From Tistlia consotensis USBA 355 (GTDB lineage: Bacteria; Pseudomonadota; Alphaproteobacteria; Kiloniellales; DSM-21159), in the NCBI RefSeq assembly GCF_900177295.1, contig NZ_FWZX01000017.1, forward strand, positions 62,001-126,000: DNA of 64,000 bases. Direction: 5' to 3'. Below are positions 52,527 through 60,906 of this stretch, piece by piece. The position numbers were made by a program, and so were the translations under genes. Each line of letters begins with the position of its first letter. Position 1 is the stretch's first letter. The notes below the pieces were generated by a model, which worked only from the letters and a program-made list of their open reading frames with translations, was not told where the DNA came from and did not search any database.

Positions 52527-53975
52527 GTGCAGCAGCAGACGGTTCACTGGCGGTCCGGCGCGCTGGCCCTGGCGCGCGAGACGAGCGCCGGCCGGCTGTC
52601 GTCGCGGGCGCTGGTCGCCGGCTTCCTGCAGCGCGCCCGCGGCAGCCAGGCGAGCCTCAACGCCTTCGCCGCGCTGCGCGAGGCCGACGCCCTGGCCGAG
52701 GCCGAGGCGGCCGACCGCGCCGCCGCCGAGGGGCGCAGCCTCGGCCCGCTCCACGGCGTGCCGGTCTCGGTGAAGGACATCCTCAACGTCGCCGGCCTGC
52801 CGACCCGCTGGGGCTCGCGCACCCTGGCCGAGGCCGCCCCGGCGCCGGCCGACAGCCTCGGCGTCGCGCGGCTGCGTGCCGCCGGCGCGATCGTCCTCGG
52901 CAAGACCACGACCAGCGAGTTCGCCCACTCGATGATGGGCCGCTCGCCGCTGACCGGCACGACGCGCAATCCCTGGGACGCCGCGGTCACCTGCGGCGGC
53001 TCCAGCGCCGGCGCTGGCGTCTCGGTCGCGGCCGGCCTGTCGACCCTGGCGCTGGCGACCGACGCCGGCTGCTCGGTGCGCCTGCCGGCCGCCTGCACCG
53101 GCGTCGTCGGCCTGAAGCCGACCCTCGGCCTGGTGCCGCACAACGGCGTGCCCGAGGGCTTCGCCAACTTCATCCACCTGGGCCTGATGGCGCGCAGCGT
53201 CGCCGAGGTCGCCCTGTTCCTCGACGTCGTCGCCGGGCCGCAGCGCGACGACCCGCACTCGCTCGCCGTGCCGGCGCCGCGGGCCCTGGCGGCGGTCGAG
53301 GCCGGCGGCGACCTCGCCGGCCGGCGCCTCCTCTGCCGGCCGAGGATGGGCAACAGGCGGCTCTCGGCCGAGATGACGGCGGTGCTGGACGAGGCCGTGG
53401 AGCGCTTCCGCGCACTCGGCGCCGAGGTGGTCGTCGACGAGAGCGAGATCGACAATCCCGAGCCGGTCTGGCGCATCCTGCAGCAGTCGAACTGGGCCCA
53501 GCGCCTGGGCGCCCGGATCGGCGAGCTGGAGGGCCGGATCGATGACAGCCTGGTCGCCGGCGTGCGCGAGGGGCTCGGCTACTCGGGACCGGAGCTGCAG
53601 CGCGCGCTCTATGCCCGTACCGCGATCTTCCGGGCCTACCAGGCCTGGTTCGACGACTTCGACCTGCTGCTGACGCCGGTCATGGCGCGGCGCAGCCTGG
53701 ATGCCGATCACCCGGTCCTGGCGCCGGTCGAGATCGACGGCGAGGCGGTCGGCGACATGCGCCGCGAGTGGACGCCCTACCTCAACGCCTTCGACCTGAG
53801 CGGCCATCCGGCGATCAGCCTGCCTGCCGGCCGGCTCGACGGCCGGCTGCCGGTCGGCATCCAGCTGGTCGGCCGCTGGTACGCCGACGGCGAGCTGCTG
53901 AGGGCTGCCGCGGCCTACGAAGGCCTTCTAGACTGGACGCGCGACTGGCCGCCGGTCGCCGACGCTGCGGCCTGA
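52527..53975 (+). CDS. Amidase signature family enzyme
   Basis: Amidase of 482 residues. The Ser-cisSer-Lys triad is seen as the Lys in VSVKDIL (about 83), the cis-Ser in CGGSSAGAGVSVAAG, and the nucleophile in DAGCSVRLPAACTG (usual DxGGSxRxPA, here Gly to Cys). It hydrolyses an amide to acid and ammonia. The start is GTG at 52527 after a G-rich site. It heads the operon with the molybdenum hydroxylase and lies directly downstream of site F, so its substrate or product probably belongs to the same pathway. Confidence 0.88.
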   Translation: MQQQTVHWRSGALALARETSAGRLSSRALVAGFLQRARGSQASLNAFAALREADALAEAEAADRAAAEGRSLGPLHGVPVSVKDILNVAGLPTRWGSRTLAEAAPAPADSLGVARLRAAGAIVLGKTTTSEFAHSMMGRSPLTGTTRNPWDAAVTCGGSSAGAGVSVAAGLSTLALATDAGCSVRLPAACTGVVGLKPTLGLVPHNGVPEGFANFIHLGLMARSVAEVALFLDVVAGPQRDDPHSLAVPAPRALAAVEAGGDLAGRRLLCRPRMGNRRLSAEMTAVLDEAVERFRALGAEVVVDESEIDNPEPVWRILQQSNWAQRLGARIGELEGRIDDSLVAGVREGLGYSGPELQRALYARTAIFRAYQAWFDDFDLLLTPVMARRSLDADHPVLAPVEIDGEAVGDMRREWTPYLNAFDLSGHPAISLPAGRLDGRLPVGIQLVGRWYADGELLRAAAAYEGLLDWTRDWPPVADAAA

Positions 53976-54001
53976 TCCGGCGAGGCGAGAGGAGGGGAGC
54001 G

Positions 54002-56380
54002 ATGAGCGAGAAGCCCGAGCCGTCCGGCACTGGCATCGGCGTCCGGGTCCGCCGCAAGGAGGACCGGCGGCACCTGCAGGGCCGCGGCCGCTTCGTCGCC
54101 GACCTCGCCATGCCCGGCCTGCTGGAGGTCGCCTTCCTGCGCTCGCCGGTCGCCCACGCCCGCCTGACGGGGTGGCGCAAGGCGCCGGGCGCCGAGGCGC
54201 GCTGCTTCTTCCTCGAGGACCTGGAGGGCCTGCAGCCGATCGTCGCCCGCTCCTCGCTCAAGGGCTACAAGGTCTCGGAATGGCCGGCCCTGGCGCGGGA
54301 CAAGCTGCGCTACGTCGGCGAGTGCGTCGCCGCCTGCGTCGCGCCGACCCGCGCCGAGGCCGAGGACCTGGCCGAGGCCTGCGGCCTGGACTACGAGGAG
54401 CTGCCGGCGGTCATCGATCCCCTGGCGGCGCGCCGGGCGGGCAGCCCGCTGGTCCACGAGTCCTGGGGCGACAACCTGTTCCTCGAGACCTTCGTCGACG
54501 GCGACATCGACGCGATCGCCAGGACCGCGGCGGTCAAGGTCGAGCGCGAGTACGCGACGGCGCGCCAGTGCATGCACCCGATGGAAGGCAAGGGGCTGCT
54601 GGCCTGGTGGGACGACCGCGCCGACCAGCTGGTCGTGCACACCTCGACCCAGGTGCCGCACGTCATCCGCACCGGCCTCGCCGAGTGCCTGGGCCTGGAG
54701 CAGCGTCGGGTGCGGATCGCGCCGCCCGACGTCGGCGGCGGCTTCGGCTACAAGTGCATCCTGCAGCCCGAGGAGCTGGTCGTGGCCTGGCTGGCCATGA
54801 CCTACCGGCGGCCCTTCCGCTGGGTCGAGGACCGGCGCGAGCACCTGGTTGCCGGCGCCAACGCCCGCGAGCACCACTACAAGGTCACGGCCTATGCCGA
54901 CGCGCGCGGCCGGCTGCTGGCGCTCGACGCCGAGGTCACGGTCAACGTCGGCGCCTATTCGGTCTATCCCTTCACCGCCTGCCTGGAGGCGGCGCAGGCC
55001 GGCGGCAACCTGCCGGGTCCCTACGACTTCCGGAACTACCGCTGCCGGACCTACTCGGTCGCCAGCAACAAGCCGCCCTTCACGCCCTACCGCGGCGTCG
55101 CCCGGCCCGGCGTCTGCTTCGCCATCGAGCTGACCATCGACGCGATCGCCCGGGCGGTCGGCCGCGAGCCCGCCGAGGTGCGCGCCGAGAACCTGGTACC
55201 CGGCTCGGCCATGCCCTACGACAACGTCACCAACAAGCACTACGACAGCGGCGACTACCCGGAATCCCTGCGCCGGGCGATGGCGCGCATCGACCTGCCG
55301 GCCGTGCGCACGCGCCAGGCGCAGGGCGAGCCCGACGGCCGGCTGATCGGCGTCGGCTTCTCGACCTTCACCGAGCAGTCGGCCCACGGCACCAAGGTCT
55401 TCGCCTCCTGGGGCATTCCCATGGTCCCGGGCTACGAGCAGGCGACGGTGCGCCTGACGCCGGAGGGCGGCGTCGAGGTGCGCGCCGGCATCCACACCAT
55501 CGGCCAGGGCCTGGAGACGACGCTCGCCCAGGTCGCCAGCGAGATCCTGACGATCCCGGTCGAGCGCATCGGCGTGGTGCTGGGCGACACCGCCGAGACG
55601 CCCTATTCGACCGGCGCCTACGCCTCGCGCGGCGCGGTCATGGCCGGCGGCGCGGTCTCGCGCTCGGCCACGGCCCTGGCCGGGCAGATCAAGGCGATCG
55701 CCGCGCACCTGCTGCAGTGCGAGCCGGCCGAGGTGAGCTTCGAGGGAGGCCGGATCCGCGGCGGCAATGCCAGCCTGGACTTCGCCGACGTCGGCCGCGC
55801 CTGGTATCTCAATCCCGAGCAGCTGCCGGACGGCGTCGACGCACGCGGGCTGGAGGCGACCGAGGGCTTCAAGCCGAAGGTCGACAGCGGCGCCTTCACC
55901 TACGCGACCCACGCCGCGGTCGTCGCCGTCGATCCCGAGACCGGGAAGGTCGAGATCCTGGACTACGTGGTGATCGAGGACTGCGGCACGATGATCAACC
56001 CGATGATCGTCGAGGGCCAGGCCTTCGGTGGCAGCGCCCAGGGCATCGGCACGGCGCTGTTCGAGGAGAGCCCCTACGACGCCGCCGGCCAGCCGCTGCA
56101 TTCGACCCTGGCCGACTACCTGCTGCCGGGGCCGAGCGAGCTGCCGTCCTTCCGCATCGAGCACATGGAGACGCCGAGCCCCTATACCGCCCACGGCATC
56201 AAGGGCGTCGGCGAGGGCGGGGCGATCGCGCCGCCGGGCGCCATCGTCAACGCGATCAACGACGCGGTGAAGGGCCTCGGCGTCGAGATGACCGAGATCC
56301 CGGTCTCGCCGCGCCGCCTGCTCGGCAAGATCCTGGCGGCCCGGTCCGGCACCCCCTCCGGCCTGGAGGCGGCGGAATGA
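54002..56380 (+). CDS. Xanthine dehydrogenase family protein, molybdopterin-binding subunit
   Basis: Large subunit of 792 residues of a molybdenum hydroxylase. N-terminal domain RVRRKEDRRHLQGRGRFVADL, molybdopterin-binding segments PDVGGGFGYK and IGQGLETTLAQVASE, and the catalytic Glu in GVGEGGAIA near residue 739. The AYxCSFR loop of form I CO dehydrogenase is absent (PYRGVARPG instead), so it is a general aromatic or N-heterocycle hydroxylase. Gene order L-M-S; overlaps the FAD subunit gene by ATGA. An upstream GGAGGGGAG site fixes the start. Confidence 0.92.
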   Translation: MSEKPEPSGTGIGVRVRRKEDRRHLQGRGRFVADLAMPGLLEVAFLRSPVAHARLTGWRKAPGAEARCFFLEDLEGLQPIVARSSLKGYKVSEWPALARDKLRYVGECVAACVAPTRAEAEDLAEACGLDYEELPAVIDPLAARRAGSPLVHESWGDNLFLETFVDGDIDAIARTAAVKVEREYATARQCMHPMEGKGLLAWWDDRADQLVVHTSTQVPHVIRTGLAECLGLEQRRVRIAPPDVGGGFGYKCILQPEELVVAWLAMTYRRPFRWVEDRREHLVAGANAREHHYKVTAYADARGRLLALDAEVTVNVGAYSVYPFTACLEAAQAGGNLPGPYDFRNYRCRTYSVASNKPPFTPYRGVARPGVCFAIELTIDAIARAVGREPAEVRAENLVPGSAMPYDNVTNKHYDSGDYPESLRRAMARIDLPAVRTRQAQGEPDGRLIGVGFSTFTEQSAHGTKVFASWGIPMVPGYEQATVRLTPEGGVEVRAGIHTIGQGLETTLAQVASEILTIPVERIGVVLGDTAETPYSTGAYASRGAVMAGGAVSRSATALAGQIKAIAAHLLQCEPAEVSFEGGRIRGGNASLDFADVGRAWYLNPEQLPDGVDARGLEATEGFKPKVDSGAFTYATHAAVVAVDPETGKVEILDYVVIEDCGTMINPMIVEGQAFGGSAQGIGTALFEESPYDAAGQPLHSTLADYLLPGPSELPSFRIEHMETPSPYTAHGIKGVGEGGAIAPPGAIVNAINDAVKGLGVEMTEIPVSPRRLLGKILAARSGTPSGLEAAE

Positions 56381-57204
56381 AGGCGGCCGCCTTCGACTAC
56401 GCCCGCGCCGGCGACCTCGCGGAAGCCGTCCGGCTGCTCGGCGAGGGCGAGGGCTCGGCCAAGCTGATCGCCGGCGGCCAGTCGCTCGGGCCGATGCTGA
56501 ACCTGCGCCTGGTGCGGGTCGGCCTGCTGGTCGACATCCGCCGGCTCGAGGCGCTGCGTACGGTCGAGGAGGGCGAGGGGACCCTGCGCTACGGCGCGCT
56601 GATCACCCACAGCGAGTTCGAGGACGGCCGGGTGCCCGACGCCGGCAACGGCCTGCTGCGCCAGGTCGGCGGCGGCATCGCCTATCGGGCCGTGCGCAAC
56701 CGCGGCACCCTGGGCGGCAGCCTGGCCCACGCCGACCCGGCGGCCGACTGGATCTCGGCCTTCACGGCGCTCGACGCGACCCTGCAGATCGAGGGGCCGG
56801 CGGGGCGGCGGAGCCTGCCGCTGGCCGGCGGCCTGCTCGGCGCCTTCACCCTCGATCTCGGCGAGACGGAGATCCTGACCGCGGTCGAGGTGCCGAGGCT
56901 CGGCGCCGGCGCGCGCTGGGGCTGGCACAAGATCAACCGCAAGACCGGCGAGTTCGCCGACGCCATCGGCGTCGCCCTGCTGGATGAGGAGCGCGGCTTC
57001 TGCCGGGTCGTCTGCGGCGCCGTCGAGGGGCCGCCGGTCGTGCTGGCGGCGGTCGCCGAGGCGCTGCGGGCGGAGGGCCGGCAGGCCGGCCGCGCGCTGG
57101 TGCCGGCGGCGGTCGCCGAGGCACTGCCGGCGCTCGACCCGGTCGGCCGCCATCTCCACGTCGTCGCGGTCCAGCGCGCGATCGATCAGGTGTTCGGGCG
57201 ATGA
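56377..57204 (+). CDS. Xanthine dehydrogenase family protein, FAD-binding subunit
   Basis: Medium subunit of 275 residues (CoxM type). FAD motifs are AKLIAGGQSLGPMLNLRL (variant of the AGGxS motif) and RNRGTLGGSLAHADPAAD (TxGG). It passes electrons from the Fe-S clusters to an acceptor. Starts inside the end of the large-subunit gene. Its last codons form part of a short tandem duplication that reaches the start of the next gene. Confidence 0.9.
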   Translation: MKAAAFDYARAGDLAEAVRLLGEGEGSAKLIAGGQSLGPMLNLRLVRVGLLVDIRRLEALRTVEEGEGTLRYGALITHSEFEDGRVPDAGNGLLRQVGGGIAYRAVRNRGTLGGSLAHADPAADWISAFTALDATLQIEGPAGRRSLPLAGGLLGAFTLDLGETEILTAVEVPRLGAGARWGWHKINRKTGEFADAIGVALLDEERGFCRVVCGAVEGPPVVLAAVAEALRAEGRQAGRALVPAAVAEALPALDPVGRHLHVVAVQRAIDQVFGR

Positions 57205-57253
57205 AGGTGCGGGCGGTGAAGGTTGGGGCGATGAAGGTGTTCGGGCGATGAAG
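57188..57253 (+). repeat. Tandem duplication around the M-S gene junction
   Basis: AGGTGTTCGGGCGATGAAG occurs at 57188-57206 and again at 57235-57253. Between them are two degenerate units (ATGAAGGTGCGGGCGG, TGAAGGTTGGGGCG). The junction carrying the stop of the FAD subunit and the start of the Fe-S subunit has thus been duplicated, leaving extra ATG/GTG candidates. Confidence 0.7.
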
Positions 57254-58414
57254 CGGACGGTCCCCCTCGCGCTCACGGTCAACGGCGATCCGGTCGAGGC
57301 CCAGGTCGAGCCGCGCACCCACCTCGCCGACTTCCTGCGCGGCGCCCTCGGCCTGACCGGCACGCACCTGGGCTGCGAGCACGGCGTCTGCGGCGCCTGC
57401 ACGGTGATGATCGACGGCCAGCCGGCGCGCAGCTGCATCACCTTCGCCGCCGCCTGCGACGGCGCCGAGGTGCGCACCGTCGAGGGCTTCAGCGACGACC
57501 CGACCATGGCGGCATTGCGCGAGGCCTTCTCCCAGCATCACGGCCTGCAGTGCGGCTACTGCACGCCGGGCATGCTGATCAGCGCCCGCGACGTCGTCGC
57601 CCGACTGCCCGGCGCCGACGAGCAGCGGGTGCGCCTGGAGATGAGCGGCAACCTCTGCCGCTGCACCGGCTACATGGGCATCGTCGCCGCCGTGAAGCAG
57701 GTCGCCGGCCAGGTCGCCGAGGGGGTGCTGCCGCCCGGGCTGCCGACCGGCGCCAGCCTCGCCGGCCTGCCGCGCGTCGTCGCCGGCGGCGTGTCGGCCC
57801 CGCCGGCCGCTCCAGCGCCCGAGCGGTTGGCCGAGACGCCCGCCGAGAGCCTGCTGTCGGAGGCCGACGCCTCCTGGCAGGCGCTGGCGGAGAGCTTCAC
57901 GGTCGGCCATCCGCCGGCCGAGGTCTGGCGGCTCTTCGAGGACGTCGCGGCGGTCGCCGGCTGCCTGCCGGGCGCCGAGCTGAGCGAGGTCGCGGGCGAG
58001 CGCCTGACGGGTCGCCTGCGGGTCAAGTTCGGGCCGATCCGCGGCGCCTTCGAGGGCGAGGGCCGGCATCGTCCCGACCCGGCGGCGCAGAGCGGCCTGC
58101 TGCAGGGCAGCGGGCTCGACCGCAACAGCGGCTCGCGGGCCCGCGGCGAGGCGCGCTACCGGCTGGAGCCGGCCGGCGCCGGCACCCGGGTCTCGGTCGA
58201 GGTGCGCTACCAGCTGACCGGCCCGCTGGCGCAGTTCGGGCGCAGCGGCCTGGTGCGCGACTTCGCCGGACGTCTCACCGCCGAGTTCGCGCGCAACCTT
58301 TCGGCACGCCTGGAGGGCGGTGCCGGGGCCGCCCGGCCGGCGCGGGAGCTCGATGCCGTGTCCCTGACCCTCTCGGTGATCTGGAGCCGGATCAGGCGCC
58401 TGTTCGGCGGGTGA
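57248..58414 (+). CDS. [2Fe-2S] subunit fused to a CoxG-type SRPBCC domain
   Basis: Protein of 388 residues. Residues 1-165 are the small subunit of a molybdenum hydroxylase with both clusters: CEHGVCGAC (plant type) and CGYCTPG plus CRCTGY. After a Pro/Ala-rich linker, residues about 215-365 form a CoxG/SRPBCC domain (FTVGHPPAEVWRLFEDV, then LRVKFGPIRGAFEGEG). CoxG helps anchor or mature CO dehydrogenase-like enzymes; here it is built into the small subunit. Completes the L-M-S operon. Confidence 0.9.
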   Translation: MKRTVPLALTVNGDPVEAQVEPRTHLADFLRGALGLTGTHLGCEHGVCGACTVMIDGQPARSCITFAAACDGAEVRTVEGFSDDPTMAALREAFSQHHGLQCGYCTPGMLISARDVVARLPGADEQRVRLEMSGNLCRCTGYMGIVAAVKQVAGQVAEGVLPPGLPTGASLAGLPRVVAGGVSAPPAAPAPERLAETPAESLLSEADASWQALAESFTVGHPPAEVWRLFEDVAAVAGCLPGAELSEVAGERLTGRLRVKFGPIRGAFEGEGRHRPDPAAQSGLLQGSGLDRNSGSRARGEARYRLEPAGAGTRVSVEVRYQLTGPLAQFGRSGLVRDFAGRLTAEFARNLSARLEGGAGAARPARELDAVSLTLSVIWSRIRRLFGG

Positions 58415-58442
58415 GCGGGAGGCTCGGGGAGCGGCTGCCGGC

Positions 58443-59546
58443 TCAGCCGGCCGCCGGCTCGACCTCGTCCAGCGCGAAGTAGCCGTTGTAGCCCTGCAGG
58501 TAGACCGCCGCGCGGTGGCCGAACAGCACGACCGCCTGGCTCTTGGTGGTCAGGGGCTCGCGATGGCCGGGGACCCGGACCCGGGTGCCGACCGGGTATG
58601 CGCGGTTCCAGTCGGCGACCTTCTGCTGGGGATCCCCAGGGTCCCGGGCGGGGGCGGGCTCCGCGTCAGGCGGTGCCGCCGGGGCCGGTGCGGCGCCGGG
58701 CCTGAAGCTGGCCTTGATCGTCCTGGCGAGCTTGGTCAGGACGTCGCCGGGGCCGAGCTCGATGAAGTCGGTCACGCCCTGGCGCAGCATGTAGGTCATG
58801 CCGTCGAGCCAGCGCACCGAGTGGGTCAGCTGCTCGCTCAGGGTCCTGGCGGCCTCGCCGGGCCGGTAGGGCAGGGCGTCGACGTTGGCGATCACGGGGA
58901 TCTGCGGCTCGGCGAAGGCGAAGCCCTCGACGAAGGCGGAGAAGTCCTCCAGCACCGGCCGCATGTAGCGCGAATGGAAGGCACCGCCGACGTTGAGCGG
59001 AATGTAGGTCGCCTCGGCCCGCTCGAAGCTGGCCTGGGCCCGCTCGATGTCGGCGTCGAGGCCGGAGATGATGATCTGTTCGGCGGCGTTGTAGTTGGCG
59101 ACGTCGATCGCCTCGAGGCCGTTCTCGGCCAGGACCTCGGCGACCTTGCCGGCCTCGAGGCCGATGACGGCGGCCATCCTGCCCTTGGGCGCGGTGCTCA
59201 TCAGCTCGCCGCGCTTCCTGACCAGCCTCAAGCCGTCCTCGAAGCCCAGGACCCCGGCGCATTCCAGGGCGTCGTACTCGCCGAGGCTGTGGCCGGCGAC
59301 GAAGTCCGGCCGCTCGCCGGTCTCCTGCTGGTGCCGGCGGCGGGTCAGGGCGTTGACGACGTAGAGCGCGGGCTGGGTGTACTGCGTCCTTCCGAGGCGG
59401 CGCTGCGGATCCTCCAGGCAGAGCTGGCGGATCGACAGGCCGAGAATCTCGTCGGCCGCGGCGGTCAGCTCGGGGAAGGCCTCGAACAGGCCCTCGCCCA
59501 TGCCGACCCGCTGCGATCCCTGCCCGGGAAAGAGATAGGCCTTCAT
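58443..59546 (-). CDS. ACP S-malonyltransferase-like acyltransferase (trans-AT type) with C-terminal extension
   Basis: Protein of 367 residues. The FabD fold covers about residues 1-295: FPGQGSQRVGMG, active Ser in GHSLGEYDAL (about 87), and the His in GAFHSRYM (about 191). GHSLGEY and its neighbours resemble trans-acting acyltransferases of polyketide clusters more than housekeeping FabD. A 70-residue extension follows (AYPVGTRVRVPG, LFGHRAAVYLQGYNGYF), which I cannot name. Decayed NRPS sequence lies next to it upstream, so this may be the surviving part of a biosynthetic cluster. No ACP or KS genes are near. Confidence 0.8.
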   Translation of the reverse strand: MKAYLFPGQGSQRVGMGEGLFEAFPELTAAADEILGLSIRQLCLEDPQRRLGRTQYTQPALYVVNALTRRRHQQETGERPDFVAGHSLGEYDALECAGVLGFEDGLRLVRKRGELMSTAPKGRMAAVIGLEAGKVAEVLAENGLEAIDVANYNAAEQIIISGLDADIERAQASFERAEATYIPLNVGGAFHSRYMRPVLEDFSAFVEGFAFAEPQIPVIANVDALPYRPGEAARTLSEQLTHSVRWLDGMTYMLRQGVTDFIELGPGDVLTKLARTIKASFRPGAAPAPAAPPDAEPAPARDPGDPQQKVADWNRAYPVGTRVRVPGHREPLTTKSQAVVLFGHRAAVYLQGYNGYFALDEVEPAAG

Positions 59547-60491
59547 GTCTTCGTCCGCGTTCTGCCGTGGTGAGGAGGCGGCGGCAATGCCTTCCGTCCA
59601 GAATAGCGAGGCGGGACGGAGGGCACTACCGCGTTGGTGCCGCGGCGAACCGCCGACGGGCCGCACTGGCGCGAGGACCGCCCGGTCGTCTTTTCCGGCG
59701 CTGCGCTCGTCGCGGTGAGGTGCGCCGGCCCCGGATCAAATGCGGAGAAATAGACCTGGCTCCACGCAACCTGAAATCGACCGGGCGGAGGCGATGGTTT
59801 TCCGGCCGTCGAAAGGTCGCGCGCCGTTGTCCGCCTTTCTCGTCGCAGGGCCGCAGACCCGATCGGAGACGTGAAACGCGCGTTGGCGAAGACGCAGCCG
59901 GGCCAGATGATTCCGGCGCTTCTCGGGCCGCTGTCTCGACTGCCTTTGACGGCCGGCGGCAAGGTCGACCGCGGCTTCTCGATGGATCGCGAGCCGGAGG
60001 AATTGTCCGATCCGGAAGCGGGCGCCTTTGCCGGGCCGAACTCGGAAGGCCTCGCCGCCGCCGAAGGATACCGGCTCGGCCCGGCGGCATCGGCGCGTCG
60101 GGCCGTTCGGGGGCGTTCCGGGCCTATGTCGAGGCGATGGATCGCCGCACGCCGGACAGTTGCGCCGAGAGGGCGGGCCTGTTTGCCGTCGGACGTGAAA
60201 TCCGCATGCCGGCCGGCGGCAAGACCGCCCGCCGGTCGAAGGCGTTCGCCGGCCGCCGGGACGCGGAAACCCTGGCCGGCGGTCCTTTCGGCCCGCTCTG
60301 GCAGCCCCCCGCGACGCACGCTGCCGGCCAAGTTGCGAAACTACCTCGACGAGAAGTCCTGAAGGTCGAAAACGGAAGCCGAGAAAACCGACGGGAAACC
60401 GGATGGGGAACGAAGAAGATCACTTGCGGTTTATGGAATTGTCGCTAGGTTCTCCGCAACCGAACCGAATTTCTATTGAAAGGGGCTTTCC
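59547..60491. other. Non-coding or decayed region between acyltransferase and H-NS-like gene
   Basis: About 945 bases without an intact gene. The left-middle part holds the adenylation-domain relic. From about 60020 on, no family feature is recognised in any frame. The last 80 bases are A+T-richer and probably contain the promoter of the H-NS-like gene. Confidence 0.6.
59725..60015 (+). pseudogene. Relic of an NRPS adenylation domain (C-terminal subdomain)
   Basis: Successive frames give pieces of the end of an AMP-forming adenylation domain: RIKCGEIDLAPRNL (like motif A8), then in other frames FPAVERSRA and PLSAFLVAGPQ, then ALAKTQPGQMIPALLG with SRLPLTAGGKVDR (motif A10, usually NGKVDR). 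Order and spacing match the family, with at least two frameshifts. The rest of the module is not recognisable. Confidence 0.6.
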
Positions 60492-60827
60492 ATGGCGGCC
60501 GTCAATCTCGAAAAGATGAGCACGAAGGAGCTCAAGGACCTGATCGCGAGCGCCGAGGCGATGATCGCGAAAAAGGAAAAGGCCGAGCGCCAGAGCGCCC
60601 TCAAGGATGCGCAGGCCGCGGCGGCGAAATGGGGCTTCGATCTGAAGGAGCTGATCGACGCCGGCGCCAAGCCCGCCGGCCGCAAGGCCGGCAAGCGCCA
60701 GCTCAAGCCGAAGTTCCGCCATCCGGAGAATCCCGACCTGACCTGGAGCGGCGTCGGCCGCAAGCCGAAGTGGGTGCTGGAGGCGGAGAGCGCCGGCAAG
60801 ATCGACGCGATGCGCATTTCCGACTGA
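60492..60827 (+). CDS. H-NS family nucleoid-associated protein
   Basis: Protein of 111 residues with an N-terminal coiled-coil oligomerisation region (STKELKDLIASAEAMIAKKE) and the C-terminal DNA-binding motif of H-NS proteins, HPENPDLTWSGVGRKPKWV. Linker basic and Pro/Gly-rich. H-NS proteins silence A+T-rich acquired DNA. An AAGGGG ribosome binding site precedes ATG 60492. It lies beside the decayed biosynthetic region. Confidence 0.9.
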   Translation: MAAVNLEKMSTKELKDLIASAEAMIAKKEKAERQSALKDAQAAAAKWGFDLKELIDAGAKPAGRKAGKRQLKPKFRHPENPDLTWSGVGRKPKWVLEAESAGKIDAMRISD

Positions 60828-60906
60828 GCCGGGGGCGGACGGCGTCGCGTCCGTCCGTGCCGATCGCCCTGTCGCGCTCCGGCGCATCGACCCGACGGAT
60901 GACGAG

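Noticed and set aside
54002-56380. Form I CO dehydrogenase (CoxL)
   Set aside because: The diagnostic AYxCSFR active-site loop is absent, although the CoxG-like domain and CoxM-like subunit first suggested it.
59567-60448. Plus-strand frame of 293 codons before the H-NS-like gene
   Set aside because: Arg-rich, no domain. The NRPS-like pieces are scattered over several frames, so the region is better read as a pseudogene.
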